This document shows positions 8,464-16,392 of a stretch of 64,000 nucleotides of DNA, piece by piece (position 1 is the first letter of the stretch; each line of letters opens with the position of its first letter). The stretch covers positions 186,001-250,000 of the forward strand of contig JAEYLX010000067.1 of assembly GCA_023407575.1 (NCBI GenBank), written 5' to 3'. The notes below the pieces were generated by a model that saw nothing but the letters and a program-made list of their open reading frames with translations, had not been told where the DNA came from and did no database searches. A program made the position numbers and the translations under genes. The DNA is from Bacillota bacterium (GTDB lineage: Bacteria; Bacillota; Clostridia; Lachnospirales; Lachnospiraceae).

Positions 8464-8949
8464 CTAAACAATCTTTTTATCCTTACCAACGGATTTAATT
8501 AACAGATCACCTGTTTCAGGATAGAATTCGATTGTTCTACCATAATTATAACCTGTATCCGCGGCTTTAATACTAATCCCTAGCTGTGATAACTTTAATC
8601 TGGTTGCTTCGACGTTTCTATCTCCTATACGCATCATATCATTATTATTGCTAAAGGCAAACATCTGTGCTCCACCAGCAATTTTGGCAATTAAAACCCG
8701 TCTATCGGCCCCAATTTGTGTCATTCTTTGAATTAAAGCATCTATACCAGTGTCAGCAAATTTCGCTTTATTCTCGTTATTTATAATTTTTGTGCTGTCT
8801 GGCAGCATTACGTGTACCATCCCGGCAATTTTTCTTATCGGATCATAGAGAACAATCCCCACACAAGAACCAAGACCAAGTGTTGTAAGTGCATTGGGCG
8901 ACATACACACATTTAAATCTGCCATCCCAACCTTTATCATCTCGTTCAT
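8464..8949 (-). CDS. cheD: Chemoreceptor glutamine deamidase CheD
   Basis: The product is 161 aa. It deamidates glutamines in chemoreceptor cytoplasmic domains and, in the Bacillus scheme, exchanges between receptors and CheC as part of adaptation. The catalytic Cys29 is in LGLGSCVGIVLYD and His46 in GMVHVMLP. A Thr/Ser-containing IAKIAGGAQMF motif and the NVEATRLKLSQLGI motif follow. It starts 10 nt after the cheC stop, so the two partners are translationally close. Confidence 0.95.
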   Translation of the reverse strand: MNEMIKVGMADLNVCMSPNALTTLGLGSCVGIVLYDPIRKIAGMVHVMLPDSTKIINNENKAKFADTGIDALIQRMTQIGADRRVLIAKIAGGAQMFAFSNNNDMMRIGDRNVEATRLKLSQLGISIKAADTGYNYGRTIEFYPETGDLLIKSVGKDKKIV

Positions 8950-8958
8950 GTAATCACC

Positions 8959-9579
8959 CTATAATCCCAATGAAGATAATATTGCTGAATACGAATCAAT
9001 CGTAGGTATTAATATAAAATATCCATTTACTGCATGACCTTCATCCCCGAATTCCGTCTCGATCAAAAGAGCCTTATCGCCAATTTTTCCAAACTCAATT
9101 GCTGGAACACTAAGAATTGCTCCTGCCATATCAATAGCCATATGGGGAACGCTGGAGGTAATTAACATATTTGTTAAGGTTGACAAAGAGGAGAGGTATG
9201 CTCCTGCAATAATATTACCTATTTCATTCAAAGCAGACAATTCCATTTCAGAGAACTCGCCTGTAGCTGTCCCATAATCAGAACCAACCAATAGATTTAC
9301 CAGATGCCTGGAGGCATCCAGATTCATCATAAACATCATCATTCCATCAATTTGGCCTTCCAGAGTAAATAAGATACCAACAACTAAATTTTCAGCTCCG
9401 CCAACGATTTCTGATAACTCTTTAAATTCTAGCAAATCTACTTTTGGAACCTTCATATCAAGCTTAGAATTTATCATTTGCGAGAGTGCTGTTGTTGCAT
9501 TCCCAGCTCCTATATTGCCAATTTCTCTAAGTACGTCAAACTGCATATGATCCATTTCATTTAAATTAATTTCAGGCAC
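8959..9579 (-). CDS. cheC: CheY-P phosphatase CheC
   Basis: The product is 206 aa. It dephosphorylates CheY-P in the cytoplasm, and activity rises when CheD binds. Both active-site repeats are present: LREIGNIGAGNATTAL (about residues 18-33) and LNEIGNIIAGAYLSSL (about 115-131), each with the essential Glu and Asn. The start is GTG with GAGGTG 8 nt upstream. The gene is separated from cheW by 234 bp containing repeat copy A, the largest gap inside the chemotaxis genes. Confidence 0.95.
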   Translation of the reverse strand: MPEINLNEMDHMQFDVLREIGNIGAGNATTALSQMINSKLDMKVPKVDLLEFKELSEIVGGAENLVVGILFTLEGQIDGMMMFMMNLDASRHLVNLLVGSDYGTATGEFSEMELSALNEIGNIIAGAYLSSLSTLTNMLITSSVPHMAIDMAGAILSVPAIEFGKIGDKALLIETEFGDEGHAVNGYFILIPTIDSYSAILSSLGL

Positions 9580-9611
9580 TTCGCAAACACCTCACCTTTT
9601 ATTCTTATTTT

Positions 9612-9788
9612 GTAACTGTTCAGAACCAAGCAGAATATTTAATAAATTAGCCGTGAAAGCTTGCTTTCTAAGGATAATTTTTAATACAATTGAAACGATA
9701 AATCGTTTCAATTGTCATGTATTCATGTTTGGCGAGAGCCAAACAGCGAGGAAACCGCAGGTTTTCGAGCTTGGTTCTGAATAGTTAC
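9612..9788 (+). repeat. Structured repeat element, copy A (between cheW and cheC)
   Basis: A 177-bp element is closed by a 20-bp outer stem (9612-9631 with 9769-9788; core CAGAACCAAGC / GCTTGGTTCTG; one G-T pair). Inside, in order, are an A/T stem around the hairpin GAAAGCTTGCTTTC (9656-9669), an extra 13-bp hairpin (9685-9714, ACAATTGAAACGA / TCGTTTCAATTGT) found only in this copy, and the hairpin GTTTGGC-GAGA-GCCAAAC (9727-9744). The last is a hairpin around GGAAACCGCAGGTTTTC. Two relatives lie at 46341-46585. Orientation is judged from the GAGA/GAAA loop, a GNRA loop only on the plus strand, so this copy is antisense to the fla/che genes. No transposase or target duplication was recognised. 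Confidence 0.85.
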
Positions 9789-9813
9789 CTTATTTTTTAA
9801 TTTATATTTTCTG

Positions 9814-10278
9814 CTATTTCTTTATATCCTTTGAATTATCCTTATCATAAACAACTGCATTAATGTTAAGAAGATTGATTAATTCATTTTCGTATTTACC
9901 AACACCTATACTGAAATTAGCCTTCTCATCTTTTTCATCGTAATTCATTTTCTCAATTGCCTCTGTTGGCAGGGAAATTACTTCTTTCACCTCATCAACA
10001 ATCAAGCCAACCGGTGCTGCAGAAGCCTCCGGCCTTACAATAATAATACGTGACTTTGTGGTAAAGGAATCTTCCGGCAAACTAAGTTTGCTCCTAAGAC
10101 TCATAACTGGCACAATTTCACCACGTAGATTAATAACACCTTTAAAATAGGATTGTGCCTTTGGTACTCTGGTTATACTCTGCATTACGATAATATTATC
10201 AATCTGTTTAATATCAATGCCATACTGACCATTGTTCAGGTAAGCAACAATATACTGTTTTGTATCAATAACTTCCAT
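9814..10278 (-). CDS. cheW: Chemotaxis coupling protein CheW
   Basis: The product is 154 aa, one CheW (SH3-like) domain that links chemoreceptors to CheA. Typical blocks are NGQYGIDIKQIDNII (residues 13-27), GVINLRGEIVPVMSLR (about 46-61) and VGLIVDEVKEVISL (about 88-101). AGGAGG lies 9 nt before the ATG at 10278. A GTG at 10287 overlaps that site and was rejected. It follows cheA after 12 bp. Confidence 0.95.
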   Translation of the reverse strand: MEVIDTKQYIVAYLNNGQYGIDIKQIDNIIVMQSITRVPKAQSYFKGVINLRGEIVPVMSLRSKLSLPEDSFTTKSRIIIVRPEASAAPVGLIVDEVKEVISLPTEAIEKMNYDEKDEKANFSIGVGKYENELINLLNINAVVYDKDNSKDIKK

Positions 10279-10290
10279 CTTAAGCACCTC

Positions 10291-12375
10291 CTAAACTAAT
10301 GAATTAACATCTAATATTAAGGCTACCTCGCCATTACCAAGTATTGTAGCACCACTGATGATTCTATAATTCTTAATATATTTACCAATTGACTTAATTA
10401 CAATCTCTTGTTGACCAATTAATTCATCAACAACCATACCCGCGAGTCTCTCACCTTTTTTTACAATTACAACTAAAAGTTCTTCCGGTTCAACTTCTGC
10501 TGGAGTACACTTTAGGACATTACCAAGACGTACAATTGGTACTACATGACCACGTAAATTAATAACCTCTTTGCCCTGAATTGTTTTGATATCTGTACAT
10601 AGAATATTCTCCACGGTTTGGATACTTCCAAGAGGAAGAGCATATTTCTCATTGCCGATGATTACCATTAACGCTTGAACAATTGCTAGGGTAAGTGGAA
10701 GGCGAATAATAAAGTTTGAACCTTCTCCCAGTTTCGTTCTCGCTTCAATCTCTCCGCCAAGTGCTTCAATCTTTGTCTTAACAACGTCAAGTCCAACACC
10801 TCTACCAGAAACATCTGTAACCTGCTCTGCTGTTGAAAAGCTTGGCTGGAACAGAATATCAATAATATCCTTGTCCGTCATTAATTCAGCTTGATCTAAA
10901 GAAATAGCACCTTTTTCAATTGCTTTTCTCTTAATTTTCTCTGTATTAATACCAGCACCATCATCACGAACTTCAATTACAACGTTGTTTCCGTCCTGAT
11001 ATGCATCCAGATAAATGGAGCCAGTTGGATTCTTTCCTTTTCTTTCTCGCTCTTCATTACTCTCTAGTCCGTGATCAGCAGCATTACGAAGTAAATGCAT
11101 TAAAGGATCACCAATCTCATCAATAACGGTACGGTCAAGTTCTGTCTCTTCACCGGTCATATATAATTCCATTTCCTTCTCAAGCTTCTTTGATAAGTCT
11201 CTGATCATTCTTGGGAAACGGTTTACAACACTTTCAATTGGCACCATTCTTGTCTTCATAACTGATTCATGAAGATTCGTTGTTACTCGTTCCAGGTACT
11301 CAATTTGTTCATGGAAATTATTATCAAGTTTAATATCCGAGGTACTGCTGCTGGAAATCAATCCGTTCTTTGCTATGATAAGCTCACTTACTAAATTCAT
11401 TAAAACATCCAGTTTATCAATATCAACACGAACAGAACGGTTCGCAACTGGTTTCGCTGCGGGTTTTGTAGCAGGAGCATTACTTGCTTTTACTGCTCCG
11501 GGATCAACCGCTTGTTTCTGTTGATGTGTTGCTGCTTCGTCCTGCTTAAGCATTGCGGTATACGAAGCCACCTCCGAATCAGATAAGTGAATAAAGTCAG
11601 CTACTACTTCTTTTACTTCTGATACATTAGAAGCAACTTTAATAAGCTTGTCCGGTGTCTCCTTGGTAATGATAAAAGCAGAGTATTCAAAATCATACTT
11701 TTCATCTTCTAAATCCTGTGCGCTAGGGAACAATTTAATAATTTCACCCATCTCTTCCAGAGTACGGTTAACCATAAATGCTCTTGCACCTTTTAGAACA
11801 CAGTATTCATGAATATATACGGTGAGACCAATTACATTTAATCCGAGTTGTCCCGCTCGTACAATGGCTTTCTTCTCATGTTCTTCCAGTTTAATTGTTT
11901 TGAATTTCAGCTTTTCCTGGTCTGCAGATACAACAGCTACTTTTGGAGTTTCCTTTTCCTTTGGTTCTGCAACAGGTGCCGCTTTACCAAGACCCGCATT
12001 TAGAATATCATTTAATGCATTAAGGATATCTTGATTATCATCTTCTCCTTCATTTGCATCGGATTGGATATTTCCTAGATAGGTTTCCAACGCATCCAAG
12101 CCTTTAAACAGTATATCCACCAACTGTGAGTTTGCTTTCATATGACCATTTCTGATTTCAGAGAAAACATTCTCCATATCATGTGTTAAGTGCTGCATTC
12201 TTTTATAACCCATGGTACCAGACATACCTTTTAAGGAATGTGCTGCACGAAAGATTTCATTTATAGTGTTTTCATTTTCAGGTTCACGTTCCAGAATTAA
12301 TAAATGTTCATTTAAACTTTGTAAATGTTCTTTTGTTTCTTCAATAAAAATCTCTAGGTATTGGCTTACATCCAT
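10291..12375 (-). CDS. cheA: Chemotaxis histidine kinase CheA
   Basis: The product is 694 aa, normal length. Domains in order are Hpt (P1) with His46 in AAHSLKGMSGTMG and a CheY/CheB-binding region (about 150-275) with an Ala/Pro/Lys-rich linker (NAPATKPAAKPVANRSVRV). Next are the dimerisation helices (P3, VRVDIDKLDVLMNLVSEL), the HATPase domain with LLRNAADHGLE, RDDGAGIN and GRGVGLDVV, and the C-terminal CheW-like P5 domain. It autophosphorylates on His46 at receptor arrays and passes phosphate to CheY and CheB. The ATG follows the cheB stop directly (TAAATG), with GGGGGTG inside the end of cheB, so translation is coupled. Confidence 0.97.
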   Translation of the reverse strand: MDVSQYLEIFIEETKEHLQSLNEHLLILEREPENENTINEIFRAAHSLKGMSGTMGYKRMQHLTHDMENVFSEIRNGHMKANSQLVDILFKGLDALETYLGNIQSDANEGEDDNQDILNALNDILNAGLGKAAPVAEPKEKETPKVAVVSADQEKLKFKTIKLEEHEKKAIVRAGQLGLNVIGLTVYIHEYCVLKGARAFMVNRTLEEMGEIIKLFPSAQDLEDEKYDFEYSAFIITKETPDKLIKVASNVSEVKEVVADFIHLSDSEVASYTAMLKQDEAATHQQKQAVDPGAVKASNAPATKPAAKPVANRSVRVDIDKLDVLMNLVSELIIAKNGLISSSSTSDIKLDNNFHEQIEYLERVTTNLHESVMKTRMVPIESVVNRFPRMIRDLSKKLEKEMELYMTGEETELDRTVIDEIGDPLMHLLRNAADHGLESNEERERKGKNPTGSIYLDAYQDGNNVVIEVRDDGAGINTEKIKRKAIEKGAISLDQAELMTDKDIIDILFQPSFSTAEQVTDVSGRGVGLDVVKTKIEALGGEIEARTKLGEGSNFIIRLPLTLAIVQALMVIIGNEKYALPLGSIQTVENILCTDIKTIQGKEVINLRGHVVPIVRLGNVLKCTPAEVEPEELLVVIVKKGERLAGMVVDELIGQQEIVIKSIGKYIKNYRIISGATILGNGEVALILDVNSLV

Positions 12376-13461
12376 TTAATTCACCCCCACATTTTTTATA
12401 ATTGAATCTGATACTTCATTAAGTGCAACTACTTCGTCCACTAGTCCAGCTTCCTTTACAACCTTGGGCATTCCATAAACAATACTGGTCTCTTCGTTTT
12501 GAGCAATTACATAAATATTTTTGTTTTGCATAAGCTGTGATATTCCAGAAGTTCCGTCACCACCCATTCCAGTTAATACTACGCAAGTAATTTGATCAAA
12601 GTCGGTGTCTACTAATGATTCATACATGATGTCTGCACAGGGCATTAATCCTTGTCTCGCAGCTTCTTTGGATAAAGAAATTGCATATTGACCACAAGGC
12701 TGTTTCTTCAATCTCATTTGAAACCCGCCTTTTGCAATATATACAGTGCCTTTACAAAGTATTTCGCCATCCTCTGCTTCCTTTACGGTCAGTTGACTCA
12801 ATTCATTCAAACGATCTGCTAAGGATTTTGTAAATCCACCGGGCATATGTTGGACAATTAATACGCTTGCATCCAGATCCTGTGGCAAACTTGGAATAAC
12901 GACATGGAGAGCTTTTGGTCCACCAGTGGAGCATGCCAATGCAACCAGCTTATTCGCATTTTTAGGCAGTATGTTGGGTAGAACCTTAGGCTTAACCTTG
13001 ACTTCCTTCTTTACAATGGCTCTCTCCTGTATACTTACCTTTGCAACTACTTTTTCAATCTTAGTTGCAGTTGCCAGTGCACCCAATATTTTATCTGAAA
13101 ATTGATTACTCTTCACCTCAAGATAACTTTCGGGTTTTGTTACAAAGTCAAATGCACCTAACTCCAAGGCCCTTATTGTCTCTTTGGAATCCCTAATGGC
13201 AATTGTACTGACAACAATGACAGTCGCTTTTATATTTTTCATTTGCAATTCAGATAATAATTCGATACCATTCATTCTTGGCATATTAATATCAAGAAGC
13301 ACTGCATCAAATTCATTGCCTCTATTCTGAAGGATTGTAAGTCCCTCCAAACCATTTCCAGCATATTCTGTAACCTGAAATCTGTCATCTGCATTTATTA
13401 TATCAGAGAGAACCCTTCTCATAAGTGCAGAGTCATCAATTACTAAAATATTTTTTTTCAT
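12376..13461 (-). CDS. cheB: Receptor methylesterase/deamidase CheB
   Basis: The product is 361 aa. The N-terminal receiver domain has phospho-acceptor Asp57 (DAVLLDINMPRMNG) and DD at positions 9-10. After a linker rich in Lys and Val (about 140-165), the methylesterase domain shows Ser in ACSTGGPKAL, His in VQHMPGGFT and Asp in TGMGGDGTSG. It removes methyl groups from chemoreceptors when phosphorylated by CheA. The partner methyltransferase gene cheR is not in this window. The gene ends one base before cheA starts. Confidence 0.96.
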   Translation of the reverse strand: MKKNILVIDDSALMRRVLSDIINADDRFQVTEYAGNGLEGLTILQNRGNEFDAVLLDINMPRMNGIELLSELQMKNIKATVIVVSTIAIRDSKETIRALELGAFDFVTKPESYLEVKSNQFSDKILGALATATKIEKVVAKVSIQERAIVKKEVKVKPKVLPNILPKNANKLVALACSTGGPKALHVVIPSLPQDLDASVLIVQHMPGGFTKSLADRLNELSQLTVKEAEDGEILCKGTVYIAKGGFQMRLKKQPCGQYAISLSKEAARQGLMPCADIMYESLVDTDFDQITCVVLTGMGGDGTSGISQLMQNKNIYVIAQNEETSIVYGMPKVVKEAGLVDEVVALNEVSDSIIKNVGVN

Positions 13462-13504
13462 TATTCCGGCTTACCTTTCATGAACTACTAGATGACACTT
13501 GTAA

Positions 13505-14257
13505 TTATTTATTTCGTCGAATACGATCCTGTTCAAATATGTACTTAATCAGTTCTTCCCTGTCTTTTATTCTCATATCAAGAAATTCAATTCTATTTTC
13601 AAATGCGGCATTCTTATCCAATGATTTTATGGAAGCAATCACTTTAGCATTAATCACCAATCGCTTGATGCTGCCAGATACCGCCAAATCCATTCTTACT
13701 TTAATTTTATCACCACGTGCCTGTTGTATCGTAGAAAAGAATCTTGCGCCACCACCGCTTACATCTATTACAATTGCTTTCATCCAATTCTTATCATAGC
13801 TCTTTAATTGTTCTTTACTTTGCTCTAATTGTTGGATATTCGTTATTTCTTTTTTTATTATTTTTTGCTCTAAAAGTTCCTCATCCAATGGAATAAGTCT
13901 ATATTCTATGTCCAACAAGCATTCTAATCTAAAATACTGTCGTCTCTGATATTTTTCAAGTTTTGTTACAATTTTGACTACAGTTACCACCGTATTATTT
14001 TCTTTATGGTTACCTAGAACTTTGCAATTACATTTATACAAGCCTTGACTTGTATAAAAAAATAAGTTTAAATACTCATCCGTATTAAGCATCAATACTC
14101 TACCAAACATAATCGGCGTTGCAATGTGAAGGGTATCCTGATCCATAATTTCAAGCAGCTGACTAACAAAGCTTCTTGCATTATGAAGCGGTGTCTGATC
14201 CTTACTCAATGGTTTGATGTCAATTTTGTCGCCTAAGGTTAATACATCCTGAAGCAT
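13505..14257 (-). CDS. PilZ-domain flagellar brake protein (YcgR/YpfA-like)
   Basis: The product is 250 aa. The N-terminal YcgR-type domain (about residues 1-100) is followed by a PilZ domain. The c-di-GMP-binding signatures are QRRQYFRL (RxxxR, about 105-112) and DVSGGGARF (DxSxxG, about 173-181). An inserted helical segment of about 35 residues, rich in Gln, Glu and Lys, separates the two motifs. In Bacillus the homologue YpfA/DgrA slows motility when c-di-GMP is high. Its place inside the fla/che string links second-messenger signalling to motor output. GGGAGGG lies 6 nt before the ATG. Confidence 0.9.
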   Translation of the reverse strand: MLQDVLTLGDKIDIKPLSKDQTPLHNARSFVSQLLEIMDQDTLHIATPIMFGRVLMLNTDEYLNLFFYTSQGLYKCNCKVLGNHKENNTVVTVVKIVTKLEKYQRRQYFRLECLLDIEYRLIPLDEELLEQKIIKKEITNIQQLEQSKEQLKSYDKNWMKAIVIDVSGGGARFFSTIQQARGDKIKVRMDLAVSGSIKRLVINAKVIASIKSLDKNAAFENRIEFLDMRIKDREELIKYIFEQDRIRRNK

Positions 14258-14297
14258 TTAGTCCCTCCCCAGCATAGATGCTATCATTCACATTTTT

Positions 14298-15179
14298 CTA
14301 TTTTTTAATTCTAGAACGAAGTAGATTTGTAAAAAGCTGTGCAATACCAATCTTACGTTGCGGTTGTTGCTGGATATTTTCACATAAAATATCAGCTAAT
14401 TCGCTAATTGTTTTTGCAAAATCAGATTCTGGATATAGTAAAATCTCTGCTTTCTGTTTCATAACAGCCTTTGAAACCTTAGCATCTTGTGGTACACCTC
14501 CAAGATACTCTAACTTAAGATCTAAGAATTTACTTACTACAATACTTAGTTTATCGTATAATTCCTTGCCTTCCTCCAGACTTTCTATTCGGTTAGCAAT
14601 CATTTTAATTACTGTATCCTGTAAAGAAATATCTTCTTTTCTATTTAAGGTCTTTAACAGAGCATAGGCATCAGTAATTGATGTTGGCTCCGGTGTAGCT
14701 ACTAGAAGGACCTCTGAACTTGCAGCAACAAACTCAATTACCGAGTCAGAAATTCCTGCTCCCGTATCAATAATAATGATATCTGCACGTTCATCCAGTT
14801 CAACTAATTTCTGAATTAGATATATGATTTGCTCTTTGGATAGATTTGTTAGCTCCTGGATTCCTGACCCACTGGAAATAAAACCTATCCCCTCTGGACC
14901 TTCTGTAATGATATCAGAAAGATTTTTCCCACGAAACATTAAATCTGCCAAATTATATAGAGGCCGTATCCCAAGCATTACTTCGACATTAGCAAGACCA
15001 AAATCAGCATCCAATATGATAACTCTGTGTCCCAGCTTTGAAAGAGCAATTGCTAAATTTACAGAGATACTGGATTTACCAACTCCACCCTTACCACTCG
15101 TTACCGTTATAACTCTGGCAACATTTCGAGGGGCAGCCTGTTCTTTTATCATTTTTCTTAATTTGTCCGCCTGATCCAT
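14298..15179 (-). CDS. flhG: Flagellar number regulator FlhG (MinD-like ATPase, YlxH)
   Basis: The product is 293 aa. The deviant Walker A motif TSGKGGVGKSSISVNLAIAL covers about residues 27-46, with the signature Lys. DADFGLANVEVMLG (switch I/Walker A' region) and IIIDTGAGIS (switch II) follow. A C-terminal basic amphipathic end (FTNLLRSRIKK) fits membrane association. It works with FlhF to set flagellar number and placement, and activates FlhF GTPase through its N-terminus. Its ATG lies 1 bp after the flhF stop, with GGGGGC inside flhF, so the pair is coupled. Confidence 0.94.
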   Translation of the reverse strand: MDQADKLRKMIKEQAAPRNVARVITVTSGKGGVGKSSISVNLAIALSKLGHRVIILDADFGLANVEVMLGIRPLYNLADLMFRGKNLSDIITEGPEGIGFISSGSGIQELTNLSKEQIIYLIQKLVELDERADIIIIDTGAGISDSVIEFVAASSEVLLVATPEPTSITDAYALLKTLNRKEDISLQDTVIKMIANRIESLEEGKELYDKLSIVVSKFLDLKLEYLGGVPQDAKVSKAVMKQKAEILLYPESDFAKTISELADILCENIQQQPQRKIGIAQLFTNLLRSRIKK

Positions 15180-15180
15180 T

Positions 15181-16392
15181 TTACTGCCCCCTTAATAACT
15201 GCTTTGCTATACTTTGAGCATCCACTCGTGAAATATCATCCGGTACATTCTGTCCAAACGTAGAATAAGATAAAGGTGCCTCAGTTAACATACGTATATT
15301 AAACAGATTTCCAATTGAACTAGTTTCATCAAGTTTTGTAAAGATTAAACTATAATTTAAAATTTCTGAATATGCTTCTGTGATTTTTACCAAGTCTTTG
15401 TATTTAGTCGTTGCACTAAGCACGAGGAAAATATCCCTTTCCTCCACTGGAATGGTATTGATCAAAGCTTCAATATCATCTCTCTGTTCCTTATTTCTAT
15501 GGGACCGTCCTGCAGTATCCACGAACACCAAGTCAAATTCACTATACTCTTCCTTTGCATTCCTCATTTCTTCTTCACTGTAGATAACAGTTAATGGAAT
15601 TCCCAATATGTTCGCATAGGTTCTTAACTGTTCTACTGCGGCAATTCGATAAGTATCAGCTGTAAGAAATGCAACCTTCAATTTATCATTCACTCTAAAT
15701 TTAGAAGCAATCTTAGCAATGGTTGTAGTCTTTCCAACACCCGTGGGTCCAATAAAAAATACAAACTTAGGCGTCTTTCCATTTAACTCAATGGTTCTTG
15801 GTTGTCCTAATTTTAAAACAATCTTTTGATAAATGCTTGCTAATATATTATCCATGGAAGCATCTTTTTTTAAGCTGCTCTCTACTTCTGTAATAATTTG
15901 ATTTGCAAATTTCTCATCTACTTCATTTGATATTAATTGATTATAGATTAATTGAATACATGCAAGGTTTTTATTTGATTCCGCTGCTTTTGCATCAGTT
16001 TTTTCTTTATTTTCTTTTTCCTTTTCAACCATTTGCTTCTCAATCAAGCTTTGCAGGTTATTCAGTTTAACCTCAATAGCTGAAGGATTTGAGACCGCTA
16101 ATTCACTCTTTGCCTCCAAATTAAGGTCTGATTCCTCATATATAATATCTGGTAAAATCGGCTTTCTCTGTACGGGTAATGGATTCGCTGCAGATTTATT
16201 TCGCTCACTTTTATACGAAATATTATCATCCACAGCAGCAGTTACCTCAACCAATGGCTTACGAAACATCTTGTAAATACCTTTGGGCGAGATTGTCTTA
16301 ATATTCATTACAATTGCATCCTTACCAAGTTCCTCCCTTGCAAGAATGATTGCTTCTGTTTCATTATTTGCTTGAAATTTTTTAATAATCAT
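15181..16392 (-). CDS. flhF: Flagellar SRP-like GTPase FlhF
   Basis: The product is 403 aa. A basic N-terminal part (MIIKKFQANNETEAIILARE) and a variable helical linker rich in Glu and Lys (about 95-150) precede the NG domain. The GTPase motifs are G1 FFIGPTGVGKTTTIAKIA (about 212-229), G3 DTAGRSHRN and G4 FTKLDETSSIGN. It forms membrane-bound dimers that mark the site of flagellar assembly. The gene shares one base with the flhA stop, and its own stop is one base before flhG. Confidence 0.95.
   Translation of the reverse strand: MIIKKFQANNETEAIILAREELGKDAIVMNIKTISPKGIYKMFRKPLVEVTAAVDDNISYKSERNKSAANPLPVQRKPILPDIIYEESDLNLEAKSELAVSNPSAIEVKLNNLQSLIEKQMVEKEKENKEKTDAKAAESNKNLACIQLIYNQLISNEVDEKFANQIITEVESSLKKDASMDNILASIYQKIVLKLGQPRTIELNGKTPKFVFFIGPTGVGKTTTIAKIASKFRVNDKLKVAFLTADTYRIAAVEQLRTYANILGIPLTVIYSEEEMRNAKEEYSEFDLVFVDTAGRSHRNKEQRDDIEALINTIPVEERDIFLVLSATTKYKDLVKITEAYSEILNYSLIFTKLDETSSIGNLFNIRMLTEAPLSYSTFGQNVPDDISRVDAQSIAKQLLRGQ

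Noticed and set aside
9612..9788. Repeat copy A as an ordinary Rho-independent terminator
   Set aside because: It is over 170 bp with several internal hairpins, lacks a T-run after the closing stem, and recurs elsewhere with the same internal order.
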